Shown piece after piece: positions 1 to 7,558 of a stretch of DNA of 9,555 nucleotides. The DNA is from Spirochaetaceae bacterium (GTDB lineage: Bacteria; Spirochaetota; Spirochaetia; CADAEX01): contig WRFK01000046.1 of NCBI GenBank assembly GCA_009778835.1, forward strand, positions 1 through 9,555. Reading direction: 5' to 3'. The notes beneath the pieces are model-generated. The model did not search any database. It was not told where the DNA came from and saw nothing but the letters and a program-made list of their open reading frames with translations. A program made the position numbers and the translations under genes. The first letter of the stretch is position 1. The number at the start of each line of letters is the position of its first letter.

Positions 1-1
1 A

Positions 2-3000
2 AGAATACCAATAACTAAACTCGAACGAATAGTAAGCTCCAAAGAACTTGGAAAAATCGAGTGGAATCACAAAGAAGGAATTCATCATTTTTCTTTTAAC
101 CCAATAGAGCGAAAAAATAAAGAGCAGAAAGCTCTGGTAAAATGGAACGGCAGCCATATTGGCTCAAAAGAGAAGGGGGAAATATCTGTTCAAATACCAA
201 AGTCAAGACAATTTGAAGTCCTGGATATTAAACAGCTTGGAAAAGAAACCCTTGAAGTTACATTTTCATCTCCGTTAAAAAACAATCAGGATTTAAGAGG
301 CTTTGTATCAATATCGGGCAACACAGATATACGTTACTCAATTGATGGAAACATAGCCAGAATTTACGGGAACGATTATTTTTCAAATGGAGCAGAACTT
401 GTTATAAAAGATCTTACAGATATTCACGGAGAAAAGTTAATTAACTCTGTTTCTCATATAGTAAATGAAAAATGGGAAATGCCGGAAGTTCGTTATGCAA
501 AAACAGGGAGCATCCTCCCCACAACCCAGGGCTCTGTAATGGTTGTGGAGACGCGCAATATTTCAGGCATTATGGTTGAAGCTTTTGAGATTTACGGCAA
601 TAGCATACTTCAGTTTCTGCAAATTAACAGCTTAAGCGGCGCAAGAGAGCTTACCCGGGTTGGAGAACCTGTATGGACAAAAAGTTTTGACCTCCCATGG
701 GAAGCTTCAGATAAAAACAAATGGATAAGTCATGGGCTTGATCTTTCAGATTTTGCAAAAAAATATCCCGACAGCCTTTTCCGCATACGCATAACATTCA
801 GGAAACACCATATACATTATGAATGTACAAACAGTCATTCTGATTTCTCCAGCCTGCAGTTTCCGGATGATACTTTTCCCCGCATAGTTGCTGATTATTC
901 GGATGATTCAAGTTACTGGGACTATTCCGATGCTCCAAATTATTCATACGATTGGTACAGATACAGAAAAGATCCATGCCATCCTGCATATTACTCGCAA
1001 TATTCTGATCATGATATTACAGCAGGAAAAAATGTTTTAGTATCTGATCTTGGCCTTACCGTAAAAAAGAGCTCTTCAGGCAAGTGGCTTGTTACGGCAA
1101 ATGACATCAGAACAACAGCTCCTGTTGAAAATGCACAACTGGAGTTTTTAAATTATCAGGGGCGAGTTTTGGAAACTTTAAAAACAGGTAAAGACGGAAC
1201 AGCAATGTCCGAACTTTCTTCGGCTCCTTCGTTTCTTTTTGCAAGAGGCGTGTCGAGCCGCGCATTTTTAAAACTTAATGATTCCTATACACTCGCAACA
1301 AGCCATTTCGATATATCCGGAGACAAACCAATATCTGGAGTTAAGGGGCTTATATACGGAGAAAGAGGAGTATGGCGTCCGGGCGATAATATATATCTTA
1401 CATTCCTTCTCTCTGACTCGCAAAACACTTTGCCAAAAAATCATCCTGTTCTGTTTGAGCTCGAAGATCCGCAGGGTAGAATTGCCGAGACCAGAACATT
1501 TACATCTTCTGTAAATAATTTTTATGCCATAACTACTGCTACAAAAGAGAATGATCCAACAGGCGACTGGACAGCCCGTGTTAAGGTAGGTGGAAGCAGT
1601 TTTGAGAAAAACCTTAAAATCGAAACAATCATGCCCAACAGACTTAAAATCGACCTTGGGTCTGGGAATAAAACTTATCTTGATGCATCCTCTACGCCAA
1701 TGACTCTGGATGTATCCTGGCTGCATGGTGCGAAAGCTCCTAATCTTAAAACCGATGTATCTGTAGTTTTTGCAGACAAAGAGACCTCTTTTCCTGCTTA
1801 CAAAGATTATTCATTCCGCGATCAATCAAGAACAGTCTCTTCTGAAAGGCATATTCTGTTTGAGGAAGCTCTTGATCAAAACGCCAAAGCTCAATTCAAC
1901 ATAGAACTTTCTCCGGGCGACGCTGTTCCCGGAAAACTTTCAGCAAGATTTCTTACCCGTGTTTTTGAACCTTCGGGAGTGTTTTCTTCGGAGCAGGTAA
2001 CGATGGAGTTTTCTCCGTATAACCGGTATGTTGGAATCAAGCTCCCCAAGGGAGATGCGGCAAGGAATATGCTCCTCACAGATACAGACCATACAGCAGA
2101 AATTGTGCTGCTTGATTCCGAAGGCGCTCCAATAAAAGGGGAAGCGCAGCTTGAGTGCGCATTGTATCAGCTTAAGTGGCGCTGGTGGTGGGAAAAAGGC
2201 TCAGAAGAAGCAGCGGAATTTTCAAATGCTTTATCAAGAACTCCGATAATGAAAAGCACAGCAGTTGCAAAGAGCGGCAAAGCATCATGGAATTTCCATG
2301 TAAATCATCCTTCATGGGGACGCTATCTTATTCTTGTGCGCGATGCAGCAGGAGGACATGCAGCAGCAGAGATCGCATATATTGACTGGCCGGGCTGGGC
2401 AGGAAGAGCGCAGGATGGACAACAGGGAGCTGCTGCAATGCTTACCCTTACAGCAGGGAAAGACTCATATAAACCAGGGGAAACTATTTCTGTCTCTTTT
2501 CCATCAAACAAAGAAGCAACAGCAATGGTTGTTATTGAAAAAAGTGGGGAGATGATACGCAAGGAATGGATCGAGTGCAAAGATACAATTACAAATTATG
2601 AGTTTAAAGCAGATCCTTCCATGAGTCCCAATATATATGTCCATATATCTCTATTCCAGAAACATCTTCAAACTTTGAATGACCTCCCCATAATGTTGTA
2701 TGGAATTATACCTGTTACAATATATGTCCCTGCGACAGAACTGCGTCCGCAGATTACTTCGCCGGATGTTTGGGAGCCCTCATCAAAAGCCTCTTTTACA
2801 GTTAAAGAAGAAACAGGGCGAGCAATGACATATACTGCTGTAGTAGTGGATGAGGGGCTGCTTGGCCTTACAAGATATAAAATGCCAAATCCAAGAAATA
2901 TATTTTATAGAAAAGAGGCTTCATTCTTAAAAGCATGGGATCTTTATTCTGAAATAATGGGAGCTTATTCCGGCAAGCTGGAAACTTTACTTGCGATCGG

Positions 3001-5086
3001 AGGCGGCGATGATGAGCTTGATGCTTCTGCGAAAAAAACAGAGCGGTTTAAACCTGTAGTATTTTATTTTGGGCCATACGAACTTGCAGCAGGCCAGTCA
3101 AAGACAGAAGTTTTTGATATGCCGCAATATGTTGGGGCAACAAGAATTATGGTTGTTGCTGCCGCATCTTCGTCTGGTGCTGCATCTTCACCTGTTGCTT
3201 CGCAACAAAAAAGCAGCCAAACAGCTTATGGTGTTGCAGAACGCTCTGTACTTGTAAAATCAGATCTTATGGTTTTAGGAACTGTTCCGCGCATTCTTTC
3301 TCCTGATGATGAAATCGCAATTCCTGTTACACTCTTTTCTTATGCAGAAGGGAAAAGAAGCGTAAAAGTAGATATAAATATAGAAGGGAATTTAGCTCTT
3401 CTTACAAATACCGCAAATTCTATTAATGTAGATTTTGATAAGCCAGGTGATAAAATAGTTGAGTTTAAGGCTAAAGCTTCATCTTTGCCGGGAATCGCAA
3501 AAATAAAAATTTCTGCTTCTTCCAAGGGGATCAAAGATGCTGCGCATGAAACAGCGCTTGAAGTAAGGTCTTCGGCGATTCCGGTAACCAAAGCGCTAAC
3601 AGAATTGCTGGCGCCAAACAGCGCATGGGAACAGAATCTCGCGCTGCCGGGAAGAAGCGGAACAAACATCGCGCTTCTTGAGCTTTCAAGGATACCCCCA
3701 ATTGCTCTTGAATCAAGGCTTGGCTTTTTGATCCAATACCCTCACGGCTGCCTTGAACAGACAACCAGTGCTCTTTTTCCGCAACTTTATCTCAACAAGG
3801 TGCAAACCCTAAGCGATGATGAGCTAAAAAAAGTAACGTCAAACATTGCAATAGGCATTGAAAAGTTGTCGAGTTTTCAGGTTTATAACGGAGGATTTAT
3901 CTACTGGCCTGGCAATAGCGATATAAATGACTGGGGAACAAGTTATGCTGGCCATTTCCTTGTAGAAGCGCAGCGCAGCGGATATGCTGTGCCAAAAACC
4001 CTGCTTGAAAACTGGATAAGCTACCAGAAAAAGAAAGCTGCTGCATGGGCAGGCAGAGATGAACAGGAACTTCTTTTGCAGGCTTATCGTTTATACACCC
4101 TTAGCTTGGCCGGAGCTGCTGATATCGGCTCCATGAACAGGCTTATGGAAAGAAATAATTTATCTCCTGCAGCATCGTGGCGCCTGGCTGCAGCATATTG
4201 GTATGCCGGGCAAAGAGATACAGCAAGAACTCTTGCAAGAAAAACACCTGTTACTATTGAAGAGTACAGGGAACTTTCAGGAACATTTGGTTCTGCTTTA
4301 AGGGATAAAGCGATGATCCTTGAAACAATGGGATTGATCGGAGATGACAGCAGAGCGAAAAATCTTCTTGAAGAAATTGCTGCTGTTCTTTCATCGGACA
4401 AATGGCTTTCGACTCAGGAAACTGCTTATGCATTAATAGCTGTTCTTCCATTTATCCAGAACAGGGAAAATGCAGAACTCATTACAGTAGAAGCATCATT
4501 AAAGGAAGAAGTGCATGTCATTATATTCCGTTCTCCCATAATGCGTATTGATTTGGGCGATATTCCAGGCACAGAAGCTAAAGCCATATTGAAAAACAGA
4601 TCTCCCATGCCTGTATATATCCGTCTGGTAACAAAAGGATTACCAGCAGAAGGTTCTGAACCTGCGTTAAAGGAAGGACTTTCTCTTGATGTAAAATATC
4701 TTGATATGGATGGAAAAACAATAGATCCTTTTGAACTTCCATTAAGCAATGACATGGAAGTTAGAGTAACAGTTGAAAACATTAGTTCTTTTGCAATACC
4801 GGAAATAGCAGTGGTTCATCTTCTCCCTGCATCATGGGAAATAATAAACACCAGAATCGGAGAAGAGAGCAGGCAATCCCAATCAGATTATAAATATCAG
4901 GATATAAGAGACGACAGGATAATGACCTATTTTGATTTAGCTTCAGGAAAAAATAAAATTATAAGTTTTAGAGTAAACAGAACTTATGCAGGGAGCTACT
5001 TTATGCCTGCGATCCATGCTTATGCAATGTATGATGAATCTGTAAGGGCTCTTATTCCCGGAAAAAAGAGCAGCGAAAAAAAGTAG
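2..5086 (+). CDS. Bacterial alpha-2-macroglobulin (long, thioester type), 5' end cut by window
   Basis: Bacterial A2Ms are periplasmic, usually lipid-anchored protease traps: cleavage of a bait segment exposes a thioester that binds the attacker covalently. The frame is open from base 2 with no stop, giving 1694 residues; numbering here counts from base 2. In order: beta-rich N-terminal MG-like domains (about 1-290); a Tyr/Asp/Trp-rich stretch with Cys-His-Pro (about 298-330); the A2M_N-like motif GERGVWRPGD near 453-462; an A2M_N_2-like region opening with DSYKPGE; a candidate bait stretch (about 1000-1018); the A2M core starting PVVFYFGP; the thioester motif CLEQ with Cys1250; the alpha-helical thioester domain (to about 1480); and a C-terminal MG10-like domain with YQDIRDDR and AMYDESVRA. 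The ATG at 479 is internal: it lacks a convincing ribosome site and the preceding 159 codons read as A2M sequence. By comparison with long relatives perhaps 200 residues are missing, including any signal peptide or lipobox. pbpC follows after 112 bases, probably in the same operon. Family assignment is secure. Confidence 0.95.
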   Translation, partial: RIPITKLERIVSSKELGKIEWNHKEGIHHFSFNPIERKNKEQKALVKWNGSHIGSKEKGEISVQIPKSRQFEVLDIKQLGKETLEVTFSSPLKNNQDLRGFVSISGNTDIRYSIDGNIARIYGNDYFSNGAELVIKDLTDIHGEKLINSVSHIVNEKWEMPEVRYAKTGSILPTTQGSVMVVETRNISGIMVEAFEIYGNSILQFLQINSLSGARELTRVGEPVWTKSFDLPWEASDKNKWISHGLDLSDFAKKYPDSLFRIRITFRKHHIHYECTNSHSDFSSLQFPDDTFPRIVADYSDDSSYWDYSDAPNYSYDWYRYRKDPCHPAYYSQYSDHDITAGKNVLVSDLGLTVKKSSSGKWLVTANDIRTTAPVENAQLEFLNYQGRVLETLKTGKDGTAMSELSSAPSFLFARGVSSRAFLKLNDSYTLATSHFDISGDKPISGVKGLIYGERGVWRPGDNIYLTFLLSDSQNTLPKNHPVLFELEDPQGRIAETRTFTSSVNNFYAITTATKENDPTGDWTARVKVGGSSFEKNLKIETIMPNRLKIDLGSGNKTYLDASSTPMTLDVSWLHGAKAPNLKTDVSVVFADKETSFPAYKDYSFRDQSRTVSSERHILFEEALDQNAKAQFNIELSPGDAVPGKLSARFLTRVFEPSGVFSSEQVTMEFSPYNRYVGIKLPKGDAARNMLLTDTDHTAEIVLLDSEGAPIKGEAQLECALYQLKWRWWWEKGSEEAAEFSNALSRTPIMKSTAVAKSGKASWNFHVNHPSWGRYLILVRDAAGGHAAAEIAYIDWPGWAGRAQDGQQGAAAMLTLTAGKDSYKPGETISVSFPSNKEATAMVVIEKSGEMIRKEWIECKDTITNYEFKADPSMSPNIYVHISLFQKHLQTLNDLPIMLYGIIPVTIYVPATELRPQITSPDVWEPSSKASFTVKEETGRAMTYTAVVVDEGLLGLTRYKMPNPRNIFYRKEASFLKAWDLYSEIMGAYSGKLETLLAIGGGDDELDASAKKTERFKPVVFYFGPYELAAGQSKTEVFDMPQYVGATRIMVVAAASSSGAASSPVASQQKSSQTAYGVAERSVLVKSDLMVLGTVPRILSPDDEIAIPVTLFSYAEGKRSVKVDINIEGNLALLTNTANSINVDFDKPGDKIVEFKAKASSLPGIAKIKISASSKGIKDAAHETALEVRSSAIPVTKALTELLAPNSAWEQNLALPGRSGTNIALLELSRIPPIALESRLGFLIQYPHGCLEQTTSALFPQLYLNKVQTLSDDELKKVTSNIAIGIEKLSSFQVYNGGFIYWPGNSDINDWGTSYAGHFLVEAQRSGYAVPKTLLENWISYQKKKAAAWAGRDEQELLLQAYRLYTLSLAGAADIGSMNRLMERNNLSPAASWRLAAAYWYAGQRDTARTLARKTPVTIEEYRELSGTFGSALRDKAMILETMGLIGDDSRAKNLLEEIAAVLSSDKWLSTQETAYALIAVLPFIQNRENAELITVEASLKEEVHVIIFRSPIMRIDLGDIPGTEAKAILKNRSPMPVYIRLVTKGLPAEGSEPALKEGLSLDVKYLDMDGKTIDPFELPLSNDMEVRVTVENISSFAIPEIAVVHLLPASWEIINTRIGEESRQSQSDYKYQDIRDDRIMTYFDLASGKNKIISFRVNRTYAGSYFMPAIHAYAMYDESVRALIPGKKSSEKK
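2999..3055 (+). other. Candidate protease bait segment of the A2M
   Basis: This stretch encodes about 19 polar residues, GGGDDELDASAKKTERFKP. It lies between the end of the A2M_N_2-like part (VVVDEGLLGLT) and the start of the A2M core (PVVFYFGP), which is where bait regions lie in bacterial A2Ms. It is Gly/Asp-rich, then has Lys, Lys, Arg and Lys within eight residues, giving several trypsin-like sites. The position is inferred from domain order, not from a structure or alignment. Confidence 0.45.
3164..3226 (+). other. Low-complexity Ser/Ala/Gln insertion in the A2M core domain
   Basis: About 21 residues (1055-1075 of the visible frame) rich in Ser, Ala and Gln separate MVVAA from YGVAERSVLV. 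From memory of the family these two strand segments are normally joined by only a few residues. The DNA carries an imperfect direct repeat (GCATCTTC near 3164 and again near 3182), which suggests growth by replication slippage. The reading frame is kept, so it is probably a tolerated flexible loop. Confidence 0.55.
3749..3760 (+). other. Thioester motif CLEQ of the A2M
   Basis: The codons encode Cys-Leu-Glu-Gln in the context YPHGCLEQTT. In thioester A2Ms and complement C3-like proteins the Cys thiol and Gln side chain form the internal thioester that covalently captures proteases. CLEQ is the bacterial form of the CGEQ motif seen in animals. Its presence places this protein in the covalent-trap class, unlike second-type bacterial A2Ms that lack the Cys. 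Confidence 0.93.
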
Positions 5087-5100
5087 CTGCTATTGGTTAG

Positions 5101-5158
5101 CCCCTCTGCTCTGTCAGTCACACAGAAGGTTGGTATCTATCGTTACAACAGGCAGGGG
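5101..5158 (+). repeat. Imperfect inverted repeat in the A2M-pbpC spacer
   Basis: In the 112-base gap, CCCCT (5101-5105), GC (5108-5109) and CTGT (5111-5114) can pair with AGGGG (5154-5158), GC (5152-5153) and ACAG (5148-5151). That is 11 pairs with small bulges and a 33-base loop. The same CTGT can instead join a shorter hairpin, TCTGT (5110-5114) with ACAGA (5122-5126). No T-run follows, so it is not a standard terminator. It may be an mRNA processing or stability element, a relic of a dispersed repeat, or chance. No gene and no convincing promoter were seen in the gap. Confidence 0.3.
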
Positions 5159-5198
5159 AGCATTACTCTATAACGGATCTTTTGTTTGAAGGTGGATA

Positions 5199-7517
5199 AT
5201 GAGGGACAAATTCCGCTATATCTGCTATATCGCAGCAGGTATAGCGATATTATTATTTTCTTTTTCTCTTTCAACTCCACTTTTCAAAACACCCTACTCT
5301 CCTGTTTTATACGACCGCAACAACGAGCTTCTTGGAGCAGTAACAGCAACAGACGGGCAATGGCGCTTTCCTCCCCAAAATGTCAAAGATTCAAAATTTG
5401 CCACTGCCATAATCGAATACGAAGACCGCAGATTCCGTTTTCATCCGGGTATTGATCCTGTTGCAATCATAAGGGCAGGAATTCAAAACATAAAAGCAGG
5501 CAAGATTGTTTCCGGCGGCTCTACAATCACAATGCAAACAATAAGACTTTCAAGAGGCAACCGCAATCGCACTTTTTTCGAAAAATTTATTGAAATGATC
5601 CTTGCATTAAGGCTTGAAGTTACCCACTCAAAAGAGGATATTCTTGCTATTTATGCTTCAAACGCTCCTTTCGGAGGCAATGTTGTTGGGCTCGAAGCAG
5701 CAGCATGGCGGTGGTTCGGCCGCTCTACAGATGAATTATCCTGGGCAGAAGCTGCAACCCTTGCTGTTTTGCCTAATGGCCCAGGGCTTGTGCATCCAGG
5801 GAAGAACAGGGATATTTTAAAACAAAAAAGAGATGCTTTGCTTGATCATCTTGCAAAGCAAGGATTTATTGTAGAAGAGGCGCTCCGCCTTGCTAAATCA
5901 GAACCACTCCCGCTGGAACCCAAACAGCTTCCAAGACTGGCACCCCATCTTTTAAGCAGAATTGTAACAGAACAAAAAACCAAACCTGGTTTCAGTTACA
6001 TCAATACAACCCTTGATTATAAAATACAGGAAAGAGCCGGTGTTATTTTAAACCGCTGGGCAAAGCGTTTTCAAAGCAATGGAGTTATGAATGCCGCATG
6101 CCTTATTTTAGACACCCAAACAGGAGAAACTCTTGCATACATCGGTAACGTTGATACCGATGTTGCGGGCGATGTTGATATTATAAATGCTCCGCGGAGT
6201 TCCGGAAGCTTGTTAAAACCTTTTTTATATGCTGCAATGCTTGATTCCGGAGAGCTTATGCCATCGGCTCTTGTAAGCGATATTCCCACAAGGATCGGAA
6301 GCTATAGCCCGGAAAACAATAGCAAAACTTATGTTGGGATGATCCCTGCGGATCAGGCTCTTGCGAGATCATTAAATGTTCCTGCTGTCAGGGAGCTTAG
6401 AGCTTTTGGCATCGACCGTTTCGCAAGACTTTTGCGCTCTCTTGGAGTTTCTACCTTATTCAGGCATGGAGAAGATTATGGCCTCCCCCTTATACTGGGC
6501 GGAGCAGAAATTACATTGTGGGATATCGCAGGATTATATGCAGGGCTTAGCCGCACTGCAACTAACGAAGATAAGAGTTCAAAATTTTTTCCTCCCGCAT
6601 ACAATCCGCAAAAGCAGCAAAATTCAAAAAGAGTAAGCCTTGTTTCTCCGGGAGCTGCATATCTTACTCTTGATGCGCTTACTTATGTAGTGCGTCCCGG
6701 AGAAGAAGCTGCATGGCAAAGCTTTGCAAGTTCAAGGCGTATTGCATGGAAAACAGGGACAAGTTTTGGGTTTAGGGATGCATGGGCAGTAGGAACAACA
6801 TCCAAGTGGACTGTTGCAATATGGGTTGGAAACGCAACAGGCGAAGGGAGAGCAGAACTCCGCAGTACAACAACTGCAGCTCCTGTGCTTTTTGAGATAT
6901 TTTCTTTTTTGGGTTCTTCTGATTGGTTTGATAAGCCTTTTAGCAACCTAAAAGTTGTTGAAGTATGCTCTCTCTCCGGCTTTCCTGCAGGGGCAAACTG
7001 CGAATCAACCAAAACCACAGACATACCGCGCAATGCTCCGCATCATAACCCATGTCCATTCTGTAAAATAGTAACGCTAAATGAAAAACAGGACAGGCAG
7101 GTAGTATTAACAAAAAGCGGAGCAGAAAAAACTGTTACAAAAAAATGGTTTGTAATGCCTCCGGCAGAAGAGTGGTATTATAAAAGGTGGAATCTCGATT
7201 ACAAGACACTCCCTTTGCTTGAAGGTGTTTCCGCAAGATCGATCCCATTAGCGCTTTTTAATCCAGAAGAAAACTCACAAATTTATGTTCCTGTGGAAAT
7301 TGACGGAAGGCCTGGCCAGGTAGTATTTATGGCAGCGCACAGAGATAGCAATGCAACAATCCATTGGCACCTTAATGAAAATTTTCTTGGAACAACGCAG
7401 GTATTTCATGAAATGGAAACAAGACCACAGCCCGGAATGCACCTTCTTTCTGTTGTGGATAACTATGGCAACACAATACAAAGGCGTTTTAAAATTCTAA
7501 ATACAGCAGATTATTGA
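5199..7517 (+). CDS. pbpC: Penicillin-binding protein 1C (bifunctional transglycosylase/transpeptidase)
   Basis: Inner-membrane class A PBP with its catalytic part in the periplasm: it polymerises lipid II into glycan strands and carries a cross-linking domain. Of 772 residues, about 7-27 form a membrane anchor. The GT51 domain follows, with EDRRF (catalytic Glu75), GGSTITMQ (106-113), an RxxFxEKxxE-type motif (124-133) and APFGGNVVGLEAA. The transpeptidase domain has the active-site Ser337 in SLLK, SLN (391-393) and KTG (518-520). Four cysteines (590, 601, 619, 622) then precede a C-terminal BiPBP_C-type domain (about 685-768). E. coli PbpC is about the same length (770). The ATG at 5199 is chosen because an in-frame TGA sits just upstream at 5187-5189 and AAGGTGG lies six bases ahead of the start. 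The gene follows the A2M gene, a pairing common in Gram-negatives in which PBP1C is thought to mend the wall while A2M blocks invading proteases. All catalytic motifs are intact. Confidence 0.96.
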   Translation: MRDKFRYICYIAAGIAILLFSFSLSTPLFKTPYSPVLYDRNNELLGAVTATDGQWRFPPQNVKDSKFATAIIEYEDRRFRFHPGIDPVAIIRAGIQNIKAGKIVSGGSTITMQTIRLSRGNRNRTFFEKFIEMILALRLEVTHSKEDILAIYASNAPFGGNVVGLEAAAWRWFGRSTDELSWAEAATLAVLPNGPGLVHPGKNRDILKQKRDALLDHLAKQGFIVEEALRLAKSEPLPLEPKQLPRLAPHLLSRIVTEQKTKPGFSYINTTLDYKIQERAGVILNRWAKRFQSNGVMNAACLILDTQTGETLAYIGNVDTDVAGDVDIINAPRSSGSLLKPFLYAAMLDSGELMPSALVSDIPTRIGSYSPENNSKTYVGMIPADQALARSLNVPAVRELRAFGIDRFARLLRSLGVSTLFRHGEDYGLPLILGGAEITLWDIAGLYAGLSRTATNEDKSSKFFPPAYNPQKQQNSKRVSLVSPGAAYLTLDALTYVVRPGEEAAWQSFASSRRIAWKTGTSFGFRDAWAVGTTSKWTVAIWVGNATGEGRAELRSTTTAAPVLFEIFSFLGSSDWFDKPFSNLKVVEVCSLSGFPAGANCESTKTTDIPRNAPHHNPCPFCKIVTLNEKQDRQVVLTKSGAEKTVTKKWFVMPPAEEWYYKRWNLDYKTLPLLEGVSARSIPLALFNPEENSQIYVPVEIDGRPGQVVFMAAHRDSNATIHWHLNENFLGTTQVFHEMETRPQPGMHLLSVVDNYGNTIQRRFKILNTADY

Positions 7518-7534
7518 TAGCGTAATAATCTTTT
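7508..7534 (+). terminator. Weak candidate terminator at the end of pbpC
   Basis: A perfect 8-bp inverted repeat, AGATTATT (7508-7515) and AATAATCT (7524-7531), has an 8-base loop that contains the end of the pbpC stop codon. It runs into a short TTTT. It lies between the convergent pbpC and antitoxin-like genes, where a terminator is expected. The stem is nearly all A-T and the T-run is short, so it would be weak. On the minus strand no T-run follows, so it is unlikely to stop transcription from the right. Confidence 0.3.
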
Positions 7535-7558
7535 GGATATAACTGCTGACTGTTTGTT

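Noticed and set aside
479..481. ATG as the start of the A2M gene
   Set aside because: The frame is open and A2M-like all the way to the window edge, and no signal peptide follows this ATG.
1268..1726. A 152-codon minus-strand frame inside the A2M gene
   Set aside because: It is a shadow of the A2M frame, which carries the conserved GERGVWRPGD motif here; the antisense product is unlike any protein I recognise.
3032..3038. Runs of seven A (also at 757-763 and 7139-7145) as possible phase-variation or frameshift sites
   Set aside because: The frames are intact through all three, the runs are short, and such runs are expected in AT-rich DNA with many Lys codons.
5143..5174. Possible promoter for pbpC (TTACAA and TATAAC)
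   Set aside because: The spacing of 20 bases is poor and the -35 match is weak; co-transcription with the A2M gene is simpler.
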